Positions 11,437 to 22,777 of a stretch of 64,000 nucleotides of DNA are shown in pieces. Origin of the DNA: Rhizophagus clarus (Eukaryota; Glomeromycota; Glomeromycetes; Glomerales; Glomeraceae); NCBI GenBank assembly GCA_015698045.1, contig BLAL01000018.1:434001-498000 (forward strand). Reading direction: 5' to 3'. Within the stretch, counting starts at the first letter, position 1. The number at the start of each line of letters is the position of its first letter. A model generated the notes under the pieces. The model worked only from the letters and a program-made list of their open reading frames with translations, was not told where the DNA came from and did no database searches. The translations under genes and the position numbers were made by a program.

Positions 11437-13358
11437 TTTTTTTTTTTTTTTTTTTTAAGGCATTGATAGCGCATATCTTTATTTAAATATTGCAAGGTGT
11501 TACGCACACAGTACAGACATTTATAAAAGTATACTCATAGCCCGAGGGCTGTTTCAACCATACTGCCTCTAAATTAAGATACATATAAACGAATAAAGGA
11601 TAGAAGGGTATAAAAAAATAAAAATTCTATCTCATCCAGGGAAGTAAGACAAAAATCCTACTAATCATTACTAATTTTGGGACTGCTTCGAATAAAATCC
11701 ATCAAAACTGTCTTCAATTCTACAATTTCAGCATGCAATTGTCGTTTTGACAGCTTCTTTGGGGGGGAAGTATCTGTACTCTTATCTTTCGTCTTCTGAC
11801 TTTTCTTGTTTTTCTCTCCAGTCTTATTACCAGATGAGGATTGAGATGAATCCTTCGGCAGACTCCTTATGGGGACGCAATTTGATCTGGTGGCAGGAGA
11901 ACCTGTCTTAGATCCTGAGCTAACTTTAGTATGTTTGGAAGGTGGGTCTTGATTCAACTTATTAGGTTTATCTTGCCTATTGGAACTAGACCGCTGACTA
12001 CCCGTAATGAAAGACAGCACAGTATGGCGACACCAACTAAGTTTTGTTCCATTCCAAAATGATTCCTTACTAAGGATGTTCTGTAAGTCCTCCCAACTTT
12101 CGAAGTAGGCAATCATCTTGCGCGTACTGTCTGGATTCTTAACTTCTTTAAAAACTTTAATATGTAGGGGATTGATAAAATTTGTTAGGTGTTCCTTAAC
12201 TGCCAAAGTATCAGCTGTAAAAGAATCCAGGGGTCCTTGAACAACAGCCTGGAATCTTTCTTTTTCTTTACGTTCTTTAAGAGACCAGGAGGCAGGAAAC
12301 TATCAGACCACTACAGGTCCAAGGGGAACTATCCAAAGGCGATCACGTTCCCAAGTATCAAAGGCGTGCATAATCTCTAACTTACACTGAACTGTTTTAT
12401 ACTTCTTCTGTTTCTTAACGGTCATCGAGATTACGTTACCCCAAACCTTTAGATAGTCTAATAAAGTAATATTTTTCTACTTGGTGGGGACATTATAAAT
12501 GAGGATATCACGAACGTATTGACCTAAACTTGGGTTAGGGCGATAGCCAGTAATTATGTGTGTAGCATCATCACTTAGGTCATTAGATTTTACATTACTC
12601 TTCCCGCCAATTGTCTTGGATACAAAAGACTTGGCCGTAGGTTTTAAAGAGGAACTGGAAGCAGATTGGAGTACAACTTGTGGCTGAGGTATTACAACAG
12701 GGTTCAGGTCTGGTGCGGGCATGTCAGGGATAACTTGTTCCACAACCTTAGCCTTTTGTTTATCTTGCTTCTGTGATGCTCCATCTTCATTCCGATTGGT
12801 ACTTGTTGATGCAACACTGGATTGTGATTGGTGTTCTTTATTTATAGATATTTCCATATCCATAAATTCATCTGATAGCCGGTTAGGATCATATGAGTCA
12901 TATGAGTCATCCAGTATATCCTTGATCTTTCTGCCGTCTTTATACAAAGCCGCAGCAGTCTTGGAGGCATCTTCGTGTATGAGAAAGGAGGCTCTGTAAA
13001 GAATATAGAAGAGGTTTTTGCCATATTTCCACTTGTTCGCTATCTTATTAAGGCGTTTTTTATAATTTCTGGAACGAAATTTCCTAGGTAGCTTTGGTAC
13101 TCCTCTTTACTCGTGTCCTTAGCAAATAACGAAGAGTACTTAAGAGCCTACCCAAAACTTTGGTCGTCCAGTAAAGTAATAAAAGTGTCAAAAAAGTCGT
13201 TCATTAATGTAGCTCGTTGAACTTATTAGTAAATAGTGTCGAAGTCTATATTTTCGTCGACTATAAGTTGTGTAGTCATATTCGTTTCACTATATACAGT
13301 TTTTGCAAAAATTATTTTGTTGCGTTGTGAACTGCACGGAGTGAGAAAGAGTTTTTTC
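11437..13358 (-). mobile_element. Retrotransposed ORF1-like element with poly(A) tail and 14-bp target duplication
   Basis: A 1.92-kb insertion in minus orientation. Its 3' end is a poly(A) tail, seen as a T run continuing to 11456. Its flanks are a perfect 14-bp direct repeat (11423-11436 and 13359-13372). These are the hallmarks of LINE-type target-primed reverse transcription. The only coding content is one long ORF1-like frame (see the pseudogene entry). There is no reverse transcriptase or endonuclease. A 5'-truncated LINE would keep the 3' ORF2, so this is either a non-autonomous ORF1-only element or a processed copy of a cellular mRNA mobilised in trans. Confidence 0.8.
11661..13279 (-). 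pseudogene. Broken ORF1-like protein of the retroelement
   Basis: Reading from the ATG at 13279 one long frame can be followed to the TAA at 11661. It is interrupted by a double stop (about 13231), a single stop near 13160, a frameshift near 13035, a TAG at 12477 and a TGA-TAG pair near 12290. Preserved text includes VRDILIYNVPTK and LKVWGNVISMTVKKQ, which look like the first strands of an RNA-binding (RRM-like) fold. Then comes AYFESWEDLQNIL / WNGTKLSWCRH, and a Ser/Lys-rich basic tail ending in LHAEIVELKTVLMDFIRS. I infer an ORF1-type nucleic-acid-binding protein; the RRM-like reading is by eye only. The element is dead. Confidence 0.7.
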
Positions 13359-13372
13359 TATAAATTTAATAT
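13359..13372. repeat. Target-site duplication, right copy
   Basis: TATAAATTTAATAT, identical to 11423-11436, at the 5' end of the retroelement. Confidence 0.8.
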
Positions 13373-13603
13373 ATAATTACTTTTAATTATTAAATAGTAT
13401 ATAAAATTTTGGTATATAAATATTAAATAATATAATTAATAAAATATTACTAAAAAAAATAAGGTGGAACTCTTAATAAAAAAATCACTATTTTTTTTTG
13501 TTTATTTAATAATAAAAGTCTAGAATAGATTAATAAAATTATACAATATTTTATTTTAACATATCTGAAAAAACTAAACTTAATTCATAGACTAAAATAC
13601 ATA

Positions 13604-13809
13604 TTACAGATTTCTTATATATAGTACTTCTCAAAAAGAATTATTGATTTATTATTTAAGTAATTCAACAAATGTCTTCACTTTCTATTAGTAGTAAAAA
13701 TAAGAGGAAGACTAAATCTTTGAAATTTGTAAGATACTCAGAATACTATGACTCTTGGTATAAAGGAATTGGTTCTGAAAAGTTTTTTTTTAAAAGAGAT
13801 ATAATTTAA
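13604..13809 (+). pseudogene. Transposon-like fragment with a 45-codon frame
   Basis: The repeat copy related to 10590-10715 leads here into an ATG at 13672 and a frame ending at 13809. Its text is basic then aromatic (KNKRKTKSLKFVRYSEYYD, then SWYKGIG) and it stops abruptly. The same leader without a frame at 10.6 kb says this is a multicopy element, here a 5' fragment. The family is not recognised; a DNA-transposon origin is only a guess. Confidence 0.35.
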
Positions 13810-14109
13810 CTTAAATTATAGCTTAATATTATTAATAATAATTTATTTAATTTAAATTTTTTTAATCTTACTTCTAATGTTTATAAGTTACCACTAAAAT
13901 TCACCCTAATTTTCTAGTTAATAATTTGTAATACTGAATACATCTATTTAAATTATAAATAATCTGGATATTCAGATATTGATTTTAAATGGATAAAATA
14001 TTTATTAACCAATTTTAAACATTTTATAATTACTAATAGTTTACTATTACTTTTTTTTATCAAATAGAAATTAAATAAATTTAATAAAATTAATTACTAG
14101 TAATTATTA

Positions 14110-14505
14110 TGATGGCTGTCATCTATAAATCACACAGTCCAAAATTTTAAAAATGTGTTTATTTATATTGTGTAACTTGTTTTTACAATACTTTATTTAA
14201 ATATAAATTTTGCCACATAAACAGTAAAATTTTTTTTGCCATATTCCATGGAATTTTTATGAAATCCATGAAAAAAAGTCTGAAATTTTTCATTTTTATT
14301 ATGGTTACTTATTAAAATTACCTTTTTTGATCCATAATAGAATTTAATATTATTATTAAATCTTATAAAACAAACTGATAGAAATGTGCAGTTCATGTTG
14401 TTCTATCATTTTATCGGTTTAGTTTTTTTTTATGTCACTTGATTTATGATTTATAAAAGTTTGAAGTTATATAATATTATGGTGGTTTATAGGTGACAGC
14501 CACCA
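14110..14505. mobile_element. 396-bp MITE with TA target duplication (Tc1/mariner-like)
   Basis: 24-bp terminal inverted repeats, TGATGGCTGTCATCTATAAA on the left and TGGTGGCTGTCACCTATAAA read inward from the right. Over the 24 bp they differ at three positions, all transitions. TA dinucleotides flank both ends (14108-14109, 14506-14507). It encodes no transposase. The interior is A/T-rich, and a 67-codon minus-strand frame inside is probably chance. Confidence 0.75.
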
Positions 14506-15194
14506 TAGTAAAAACAAAAATGTTAATATGACTTATTATAAGATTTTTAAATTCATTTAATTACTAAACAGTAAATATTCCTACCTATCAAATATATCAG
14601 GTTGCACTTTGCAACCATATATAATATTTCATGTATTGCTAAATATTCTTTATTTTGCAGCTAATGTAATTTGAGCTGCTCAAGTATTTTCATACTAATT
14701 CAAATAAAATTGGAAATAATTGGAAATTCTTTTTATAAATATTCCACATACTTTTTGTTTATATCATATCCTAGAATATTCAGATTATATTTAGCAAATA
14801 TTCTATTTTCTTAGGCAAATCTGGATATCCTATCCAAAAGTGAATAGATATATCCATAATTCTAAAATCATTTACCAGACCTAAGCCCTAAATTGTCATT
14901 ATTGTGTAATCCTCCAATTTCAAGTTTCTGATCCAAAAAAAGCAGATAGATTAAATATTAGTAAAATCCCACAAATTAAAAGGATTGTAAAACTTTTTTT
15001 TGTTTGCTTTATTTTTATTTTATGTTTAAAGTATATATATATGTATAAATATATATATACACATATATAAAACAAGTCACATGATAATAATTAATAACAT
15101 GGTATGTATTCAAAGCATTATATATATATATGTTGTGTGTATATATAAATTTCTAAAGTAATAAGAGAAAACGGAAAAGCTCACTAAAAAGAAT
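14506..15194. other. Intergenic DNA with a TATATA/ACATAT microsatellite
   Basis: No gene is seen. An alternating T/A-rich tract with ACACATATA blocks lies at about 15030-15145. The part next to 15195 is likely the 3' UTR of the Mpo1-like gene. Confidence 0.5.
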
Positions 15195-15627
15195 TTATTC
15201 TGCTTTTTGACCTTGCTTTTTCTTTAATTCCTTCTTTCTATTCCATTCATCAATAGCCAATTGAACACTCTTATCCACCCTTTTCTGAAGGCCAGAACGA
15301 TATCCAATACTGAATAATATTTCTAACCAAACAAATAATGGTGCAAGAAGAAGAGCTATTTGTAAAAAATAAAGAATTTAAATGAATCAATCGTTCCGAA
15401 AGAAAATCTTTTAAAAGTTTAAATCTACGCATACCTTGAGATATATTATCCTTTAAAGCTGGACTTCTTTTTTCAGCAAATCCATGACCAATAAATTGCG
15501 CAATCCATGAAAAAACATGAACGATTCCAGCAAGAACATTATGATCGGAATGATCTGCAGCAAAATTTGTAGCATTATATGCCATATACAAAAGTATTGG
15601 AGCATAAAGTGCCTATATATAATCAAA

Positions 15628-15659
<32 letters not shown>

Positions 15660-16189
15660 AAAATAAAAATTTTGATTTATTATCAAATAAAATGAAATAA
15701 ACTTTTTGAGAAATAATCTTTCTTTTCTTTTTTTTTTTAAAGTATTTTCCATTAAAATAAAGTACGTTGGTTCTCATCAAGAAATCATTTTTTTAAAAAA
15801 AAAAATATCTATTATTTTATGATTAAAAAAAAATTATATATATATAAACGATCTACTCACCCCGGCTACAGGTTCTAATAATATGTAATAATTAATATAA
15901 AATAATACTGAAAGTAGTGATAAGTTTGGTACAAATGGTGTAAGCCTCCATAAAGAATCTTCATCATAAGAAAGTAGTGGTCCCGTGTTTGCAGCCCATA
16001 CCAAAGAACTCCAAAAGATGAGAGGAACGCAAACTATATAAAGACAAGTTTAGAGTTAATATATATAATAAAACCTTTACATAAAGTAAAAAGAAAAAAA
16101 AAATTACCAATATGAATCAAAACGTTAACCTTATGTCTATGATATTGTGCATAAAACGTAAGTTGTTCTTCTAAGTTAAGCAAACCCAT
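15195..16189 (-). CDS. MPO1: Mpo1/DUF962 family ER dioxygenase (2-hydroxy fatty acid alpha-oxidation)
   Basis: Yeast Mpo1 is an Fe(II)-dependent ER membrane enzyme that shortens 2-hydroxy fatty acids from phytosphingosine breakdown. Four exons: 16108-16189, 15861-16033, 15435-15612, 15195-15355; 197 residues, the normal family size. The N-terminus LEEQLTFYAQYHRHKVNVLIHI carries the conserved YxxYHxxxxNxxIHxxG-like histidines. The second histidine pair is in HVFSWIAQFIGHGFAEKRSPAL, the family's strongest motif. Four to five hydrophobic segments fit a membrane protein. It sits head to head with the CCDC77 gene, 360 bp apart. Seen: the histidine motifs. Known: the chemistry, from the yeast homologue. 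Confidence 0.92.
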
Positions 16190-16549
16190 TTTTTTTGGAG
16201 AATTTAAAAAAGAACAGTGAAAGAAGTATCCGACAAAAACTTTAAACAATATTTTGAAATCAAAATGCTACATGAATGAAAATAATTTGTAAAAAGGGCG
16301 GGTTTATCATATCATTAATTTGGACTTCTGAAAGGATTTTCCCGTGACAGAAAAGTCACGAACTGTCACCGTGTAACAATATAAACAATATTACAGTATT
16401 TCTTTAATTGGTGTTTTGTTTTCATCGAAAATGCACCTTAGTCATCTTCATATGAATTTGATAGGAATTTGACCTGAAATATACATAATACAAAATTTAA
16501 CGATCGACATACACTGCCTTCAAATTTTAAACTATAAAGATAAATAATA
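16190..16549. promoter_or_regulatory. Bidirectional promoter region MPO1/CCDC77
   Basis: A 360-bp spacer between divergent start codons. It contains the close repeat GTGACAGAAAAGTCACGAACTGTCAC at about 16342-16367, with GTGAC/GTCAC half-sites. These could bind a factor, but that is speculation. Confidence 0.4.
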
Positions 16550-18437
16550 ATGCTTGACCCTAAGATCGAAATCAAAAAACTTCCACTTTCTGAAAATCTT
16601 TTGCGTTATTACCAGGAGAGATGCGGTATTTCTACACTTTGTTAAATGTTCAAAACATTTAGAGTTCGTGTTTTTATTCAAATTATAAATTTTTAGAGAC
16701 AGCGGAACAAGAATATAAGGACGCGATTGACGCGATCGACAAATGTAAAATAGCTCATGAAGAACATCATAAACTGGTGTGGGACCTTCAACAACGTTTG
16801 CAAGAGATCGCGGATTTACAAAAAGATCTCAGCGATACGCAATTATTCTTAACGGAAGAACGAAAACGTTTCATGAAAGTAGTTGCCGAAAATGACGAAT
16901 TAAGAGGTGTGAATTTTGAAAACTGGACGCGTTATATTAAGGAACTATAAAAAATTTATCATTATCATTATTTAATTGAACAGTCCAGGAATTACAAGAT
17001 CGTAGGAAAATTCAATATTTACTATCAATTACCGGACCATTAAATCAGGATGATCATTCAATAAGTTCAAAAGAATCTCAAGTATATATTACCATCACAT
17101 TTATAGCATATATATATTTTTTATAACAATATAGCCATTTAGGGTTCTAGGGTTAAAGATCCACGGGACAATGAGATAGAATCGTTAAAGCTGATGGTGA
17201 AATCTTTACAGTCCCAACTTGAAGAACAGGTTCATTTCAATTGCAAAATCGGATTTATTAAGTTTTTTTATATTTGAACTGATTTATTTTTGATTTCCAA
17301 GAGGTATGGGTATGATGAAATTATAGAGAATTTTAGGTTGAATCATCAGGCTTGTATAGAGGAAGAAACTAGAAGGCGTCAACGAGATGTTAACCAAATA
17401 CAGGAATTGACAAATAAAATTCAACGAATGGAGAATGTATTTCGCGAAAATATAAAAGGTCATTCTTACGTTTGCTAGGTTTTGACGTTAATTAGAATTA
17501 ACTAACATGTAAATTTACATTTATAGAAATACTTCAGCTTAAAAAAGATAAGATGACAGAAGAACGAAGAATTAATGAAGAATTAGCTTCTTTATTACAA
17601 GAATTTGGCGATTTAAAAGTTAAATACCGTGAAGAGAAAGAAAAAAATGATGCGATTGAATTGGTAATTTTTTTATTATAAATTCGCATTAACAGTTCAA
17701 CTGTTATTAAATTACGTTACATTATTAGGGAATCGAATCGAAAATTGCCACGAAATACGATTCCTTAATTAGCGAACTCAAACGGCAAAATGATCAATAT
17801 GAAGGAGAACTCAAGTCGATAAAAGTGAGTCAATTTATTCGTAAGAAAGAAACAATTTTTTTTCTTTTGTATTTTTTATATTAAATGTAACCTATTTTTT
17901 TTTTTTAGTTTGAGAAAGAACAATATGAAGAATCTTCAAACCGCAAAATTCAAATACTTCAAAAAAAAGTTGATTCGCTAACAAATAAGTATGTATCAAT
18001 ATTTGCAGTTAATATATAATTTATGAATAAATGCTTTAAATATTGTTTTTATAGTTATAATAATATGAAAAAACGGCGGGATTATGATTTTGAAGGATTC
18101 TCCAATGACATCGTTATGTTGAGAAAAAAGCTTAAAGGATTGGAAAAACAGATATTGAAATATGCCCCATATGATGATCATGAGTACCATTTAACGAATA
18201 TAGGTAACTGACCGTTTTATTTTCAAATCCTTGCATATGTAAATTGATGTTATATTATGTTTATTTTTAGTCAATGAAACTGAAAGGCAAATAGATAAGG
18301 TTTCAAATGAACTACGAATGTTGAAGGTAAAGCGTTATCTTTTTAATGGAATTATTTCCTATTTATCACTCATTTTGTTAACTATTTCTTAGGCTCCATT
18401 CAGAGAGAGAGAACTGTTTCTCGATAACATTTTGTAA
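16550..18437 (+). CDS. CCDC77-like coiled-coil protein
   Basis: Eleven exons: 16550-16625, 16697-16906, 16984-17081, 17143-17229, 17302-17458, 17527-17663, 17729-17824, 17909-17988, 18055-18203, 18271-18326, 18393-18437; 396 residues, almost entirely heptad-rich coiled coil. The order of landmarks follows animal CCDC77: LLRYYQERC near the N-terminus, HHKLVWDLQQRLQEIADLQK, VQELQDRRKIQYLLSI, SLQSQLEEQ, and the C-terminal FEGFSNDIVMLRKKLKGLEK equivalent at about 330-350. Vertebrate CCDC77 is a centrosome/basal-body-associated protein of poorly known function. No catalytic domain is present. The first ATG after the shared promoter was chosen as start, and all intron phases join. Confidence 0.85.
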
Positions 18438-18701
18438 TTAAAATGACAGTTGGCGAAATTTGATTTATAAATAAAAGTTGGTTATGTACAACAATTTGTT
18501 GTGCTTTAATTATTTGAAAGGCTTTTGATTATCGTTCGTAATCTTGCAACATAATTAAATATAATTGATACAAAGTGTTTTATTTAAATGTAAATATGTA
18601 TATGTGTATAATAATGTTCAGTACCAAATAATAAGACATATAGAAAGATAAAAAAAAATGTTATATAATGCGATATACATTGTGTGAACAACTTAACACT
18701 A

Positions 18702-20934
18702 TTAAGGAGCGGATAAAATACGTATTGTATTTGTGTTTCCAAGACCTAAATGAAAATGAATTCTTTTGTTAATAATAAGAAAATTTTTTTTTTCATAATT
18801 TAAATAATACATACCTCCTTTCCAGCCTTGAATAGCAATAACTGTATCACCACTTTTAAGTATACCAAGTTCAACAGCACGATTTATACCCCAACTAATT
18901 CTACTTTCAACATCTTCTTGCCAATCTTCATTTCTAGGTTTATCATAAATAAATGGATAACAACCTCTGTAAAGATGGATTTGTCTCGCAGTTTTTTCAT
19001 TTCTTGTCACTGTAATAATTGAACATCGAGGGCGATATTTAGATATAAGTCTTGCAGTATTACCACTTGTCGATAATACTAATATACATCCGGCATGTTG
19101 CTCGAGTGCAGCTGATACTGCTGCTGATGCTACTGTTTCAGTTGTTTCTGTTGGCAATGGTGTCAATAGTTTTAATTCATGATAGAGAGGAGGATAACAA
19201 ACTACCGACTCTGCGATGACACATGTTTCATGCATCATTTTAACTAAATGATATTTAAAAAAAGTTAAATACCGTATTATCCATAATTGATAAGTTTAAT
19301 TAACCGTTTTACCAGCTTCAATAGGATAAGAACCCTTGGCAGTTTCACCGGAAAGCATGACACAATCCGCACCATCAAGCACAGCATTAGCAACATCACT
19401 AACTTCAGCTCGAGTAGGTCTTGGATTGAACTAAATCAATACATTCATTAATTATCAAAAAAAAAAAGCAAATATTGCGATTAAATTAATAAAAGTTGAA
19501 TCTTACAGTCATGGACTCGAGCATTTGCGTAGCACTAAATTCAAATAAAATCATGTTAATATGAAAAGAAGGCAAAAAACAATTACTTATGAAATTAAAA
19601 AAAATTACCAGACAACAGGTTTTCCAGCGATATTACATTTAGCGATAATCATTTTTTGAGCGACAAAAACATGAGAAGCAGGAATTTCAATGCCTAAATC
19701 ACCACGAGCTACCATTATACCATCAGTTTCTTTAAGGATATCATCAAAATTATTCACACCTTGTTGATTCTCAATTTTTGAAATAATTTTAATATTCTTT
19801 CCTTTTTCACCCAAAATTTCTCTAATATCACGAACATCTTGTCCGCTACGAATGAATGACGCGAATATCATATCAACATCATTTTCTACCCCAAATAGTA
19901 AATCATTTTTGTCTTTTTCGGAAACTGCGGGTAAATCCACGTCAGTTTCAGGTAAATTAACACCCTTTTTACTACATAATTTACCATTGTTCAATGCTTT
20001 TACTTTAACATGATCCTCACGAATTTCAAGTACTTCAAATGAAAGTACACCATCATCCACATAGATTAGTTTCCCAACATCGATTACTTTTGGAAGATTT
20101 TTATAATCGACGTACATTACTTCTAAGTCACAACATTCTGCGTACTCATCATTTGTACTAAAAATCATTTCATGTCCTGCAGAAATTGGAAGTTCAACAT
20201 TATCACGCATGATACCAGTCCGAATTTCTGGTCCTTTCTGTGAAGTATAAAAAATGTTTAGCTCAAAAGAATTGTTTACGTTTCATGCAGGACTGCAATT
20301 TACTTATACGAATCATTTTGTTTCTCAAAAATCCGCCGGTAAAAAAGAATTACCACCCGGCGGATTACCCGATTATAATTCAGGGAGAGAAGCAAATGAT
20401 CGTACAATTTTGTAACGATGATTTACCGTGTCAAGAGCAATGGCTATAGGTCTACCGGGATGCACTGCGTAAAAAGGATTATATTAGTGAATTATTGGCT
20501 AATAATAAAATAACATAAAATTAAACTTACATTTTGCACTTTCACGTGTATTGTCGATAACAGATTTATGGTACTAATACATTTAATATAATATAGATAG
20601 ACTGATCAACAATTGAAGGGTTTGAAACCAATGCAAAAACATGCAAGGATACTCACATCATAAGAACCATGTGAAAAATTCATTCGGACGATGTTCATTC
20701 CGACTTCACGCAAAGCAGTAATCATATCAACGCTATTGGTTTTTGGTCCTGTATCATAAAAAAGCATGAAAGAGAAAATTGTCAAACAAACAAAAAAAAA
20801 AAAATTAGATACGGTAATCAAGAAAATAACATACCAATAGTGCAGATTATTGAAGTTTTGCGCACATTTTTAACAGATCTATCAGTACTCAAAGTGGCCA
20901 TCCATTCGAGGTTAGTAGCAATATGAGAATCCAT
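18702..20934 (-). CDS. PYK1: Pyruvate kinase
   Basis: Last ATP-forming step of glycolysis, phosphoenolpyruvate + ADP to pyruvate + ATP, cytosolic tetramer. Nine exons: 20835-20934, 20657-20748, 20531-20573, 20427-20464, 19609-20237, 19507-19534, 19313-19430, 18815-19243, 18702-18745; 506 residues, the usual fungal length. Seen: the N-domain [13 protein letters not shown], the substrate/K+ site [19 protein letters not shown], a B domain with [10 protein letters not shown], the signature [10 protein letters not shown] then [12 protein letters not shown] with the catalytic lysine and Mg2+ ligands, [19 protein letters not shown], and [10 protein letters not shown]. The C-domain is complete and ends RILSAP. 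It diverges from the eL39 gene. Confidence 0.97.
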
Positions 20935-21616
20935 TTTTTTAAATTTTAGGGATGGTTCGCGAGGTTTGCATTTTTTTTTGTAAAATTTCAGAGATTTATA
21001 TTCTTTTTTGAGGTGATACGATCTTGTGCAACTTTAGAATTAATCTTTCTTATCAATTTTGTTCGATTTCTTTTTTGGCAAAGTGAAAATAAAGCAATTT
21101 TCCTATTTTGTAAAAACTTGAAATAAATCAAAGCTCAATTATCTGATCAAGCATTTAAATAATTTGACACGTGAACAAAGGAAGGAATTTGCCGAAATAA
21201 ACATTAAATATCCTTAAAATATATATAGTTATCCTGAAAGCAGATGATCAGATGATCCAAATATCTGTTCGGGGTTAACCATCATTCTTTCATTTATCTA
21301 GCAATGTGATTGATACTTTCATTGATAAGGTAGACAGCCCACTCTCTTAAATACATATTAAATGATTATCACGAAAAGTTCTTAGAAATATAGGAATATC
21401 CTTAAAGTCGACAAAAACGCAGCTGTTTAACTATAAAAAGAAAGGATACAATTGGTTTAAAGTTTTACACGCAGCTGAACTTTCGCTCATTGGCGCACTT
21501 AAGTCACATGAATCATCACATCCGATAAATTGAAGATTGTAAAAGAAAAAATTTTTTTTCTCCTCCTTTTCCGCTGGTGTATAAACAAGAGGTTACTGAA
21601 AAGACTTGTTTTGACC
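20935..21616. promoter_or_regulatory. Divergent promoter region PYK1/eL39
   Basis: A 682-bp spacer between two genes expected to be very highly expressed. No TATA box, RNA gene or clear repeated motif can be assigned with confidence. Confidence 0.4.
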
Positions 21617-22157
21617 ATGGTACTTTATTATTATTATTTTTTTTCATTAGGCTGATCATTTGGGTTATAAGGGTTTAGAAATTTGTAGGAGTTATTTTTT
21701 TTCTTATTTAAAAAAATTTGATCGAATATTAGATTGAAATTTAGGTTTTAGGATATTAATCAAAACAAAAGTGATTTTTTAAAGATATTTATGGTTAATG
21801 ATTGATTAATCTGTACTTTTTAAGAAATTTTGACGTTAATTAATCAAAATCGGATTGAAAGGATGGATATCTTTCTAACTATTCATTTAACTTCATCGAT
21901 TGTATTAGCCTTCCCATAAAACTTACAGAATTAAACGAGTTCTCGGTAAAAAACAAAAACAGAATCGTCCAATCCCTCAATGGATTCGTCTTCGTACTGG
22001 GAACACGATTCGGTAAACACAATTTATTTGTCTTATTTCTCACTTGAAAAAAAAAATAAAAATAAAAAAATAAAATATTGATTAATCGACTTATTTTAAT
22101 TAATATAGATATAACGCTAAACGTCGCCATTGGCGTCGCACTAAACTCAACATTTAA
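21617..22157 (+). CDS. RPL39: Large ribosomal subunit protein eL39
   Basis: Small basic protein lining the ribosomal exit tunnel. Three exons: 21617-21619 (ATG alone), 21909-22012, 22109-22157; exactly 51 residues, the universal eL39 length. Reads [16 protein letters not shown], then [17 protein letters not shown] and, after the second intron, [15 protein letters not shown]. The start codon forms a coding exon by itself, followed by a 289-nt intron (GTACTT...TTAG). This is inferred, because exon 2 opens in phase 0 directly at Pro2 and the ATG at 21617 lies right before a GT. An intron next to the start codon is common in fungal ribosomal protein genes. Confidence 0.93.
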
Positions 22158-22777
22158 ATTACAAGTTCAAAATTAATTATCATGCACTCAACAAATCAAT
22201 TTCCTATTTCTTAATATGAAAAATGAATCTAATAAAGTTTAATTAAACCGAAATGTAAATGTGTAATATATTTTCTATACTTTATATCAAGAGATATTAA
22301 GTACAATATTTATAGGGAAAAGAATTTTTAATGATGAAAGTTACGTACAATCATGATACACACAATACATAACATACAATAATTGAAAATAAATTGTAGT
22401 AAAAAAAAAGGTTTATTTCCGTTTAAAATAAAAAATATCAACAAATTTTTTTTTTTCATACGAGAAGAAAAAAAAAAAAAAAAAAAAATTTAAAAACTAA
22501 AAGATGCATGCTATATGTATTTTTGTATTTTGTAATAATGAAGTGTGAATTTTCAAAGAAAAAAAACAATGCTATTATATATACACACACGTATATTTTG
22601 AAGAAAGATAATAAAATAATGAATAATGAAATAACTAACAAAATAAATATTGTACGCCTGATATTCATGGAAATCACGCCCTTTCGTAATAATTTATAAA
22701 CAATAAGTAATAAATAGTAAGTTACTAAATATACAGAGAAGGGTTTCTCTTTTATCCGTAGAAATTTTTTTCACTCT
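22158..22777. other. Convergent intergenic region
   Basis: 3' regions of eL39 (+) and PDK1 (-). It contains a poly(A) run at about 22469-22489. No gene is seen; short frames here have simple-repeat composition. Confidence 0.55.

Noticed and set aside
12721..12999. 92-codon plus-strand frame
   Set aside because: Antisense of the ORF1-like relic, which has the protein-like composition on the minus strand.
12842..13024. 60-codon minus-strand frame
   Set aside because: Alternative frame of the ORF1 relic; the neighbouring frame (NKWKYGKNLFYILYRASFLI) joins the longer conserved reading.
14193..14396. 67-codon minus-strand frame
   Set aside because: Entirely inside the 396-bp MITE, too short for a transposase and without any motif.
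15453..15752. 99-codon minus-strand frame
   Set aside because: Off-frame shadow of MPO1 exon 3 plus intron sequence.
21879..22130. 83-codon minus-strand frame
   Set aside because: Antisense shadow of the eL39 exons, which are perfect on the plus strand.
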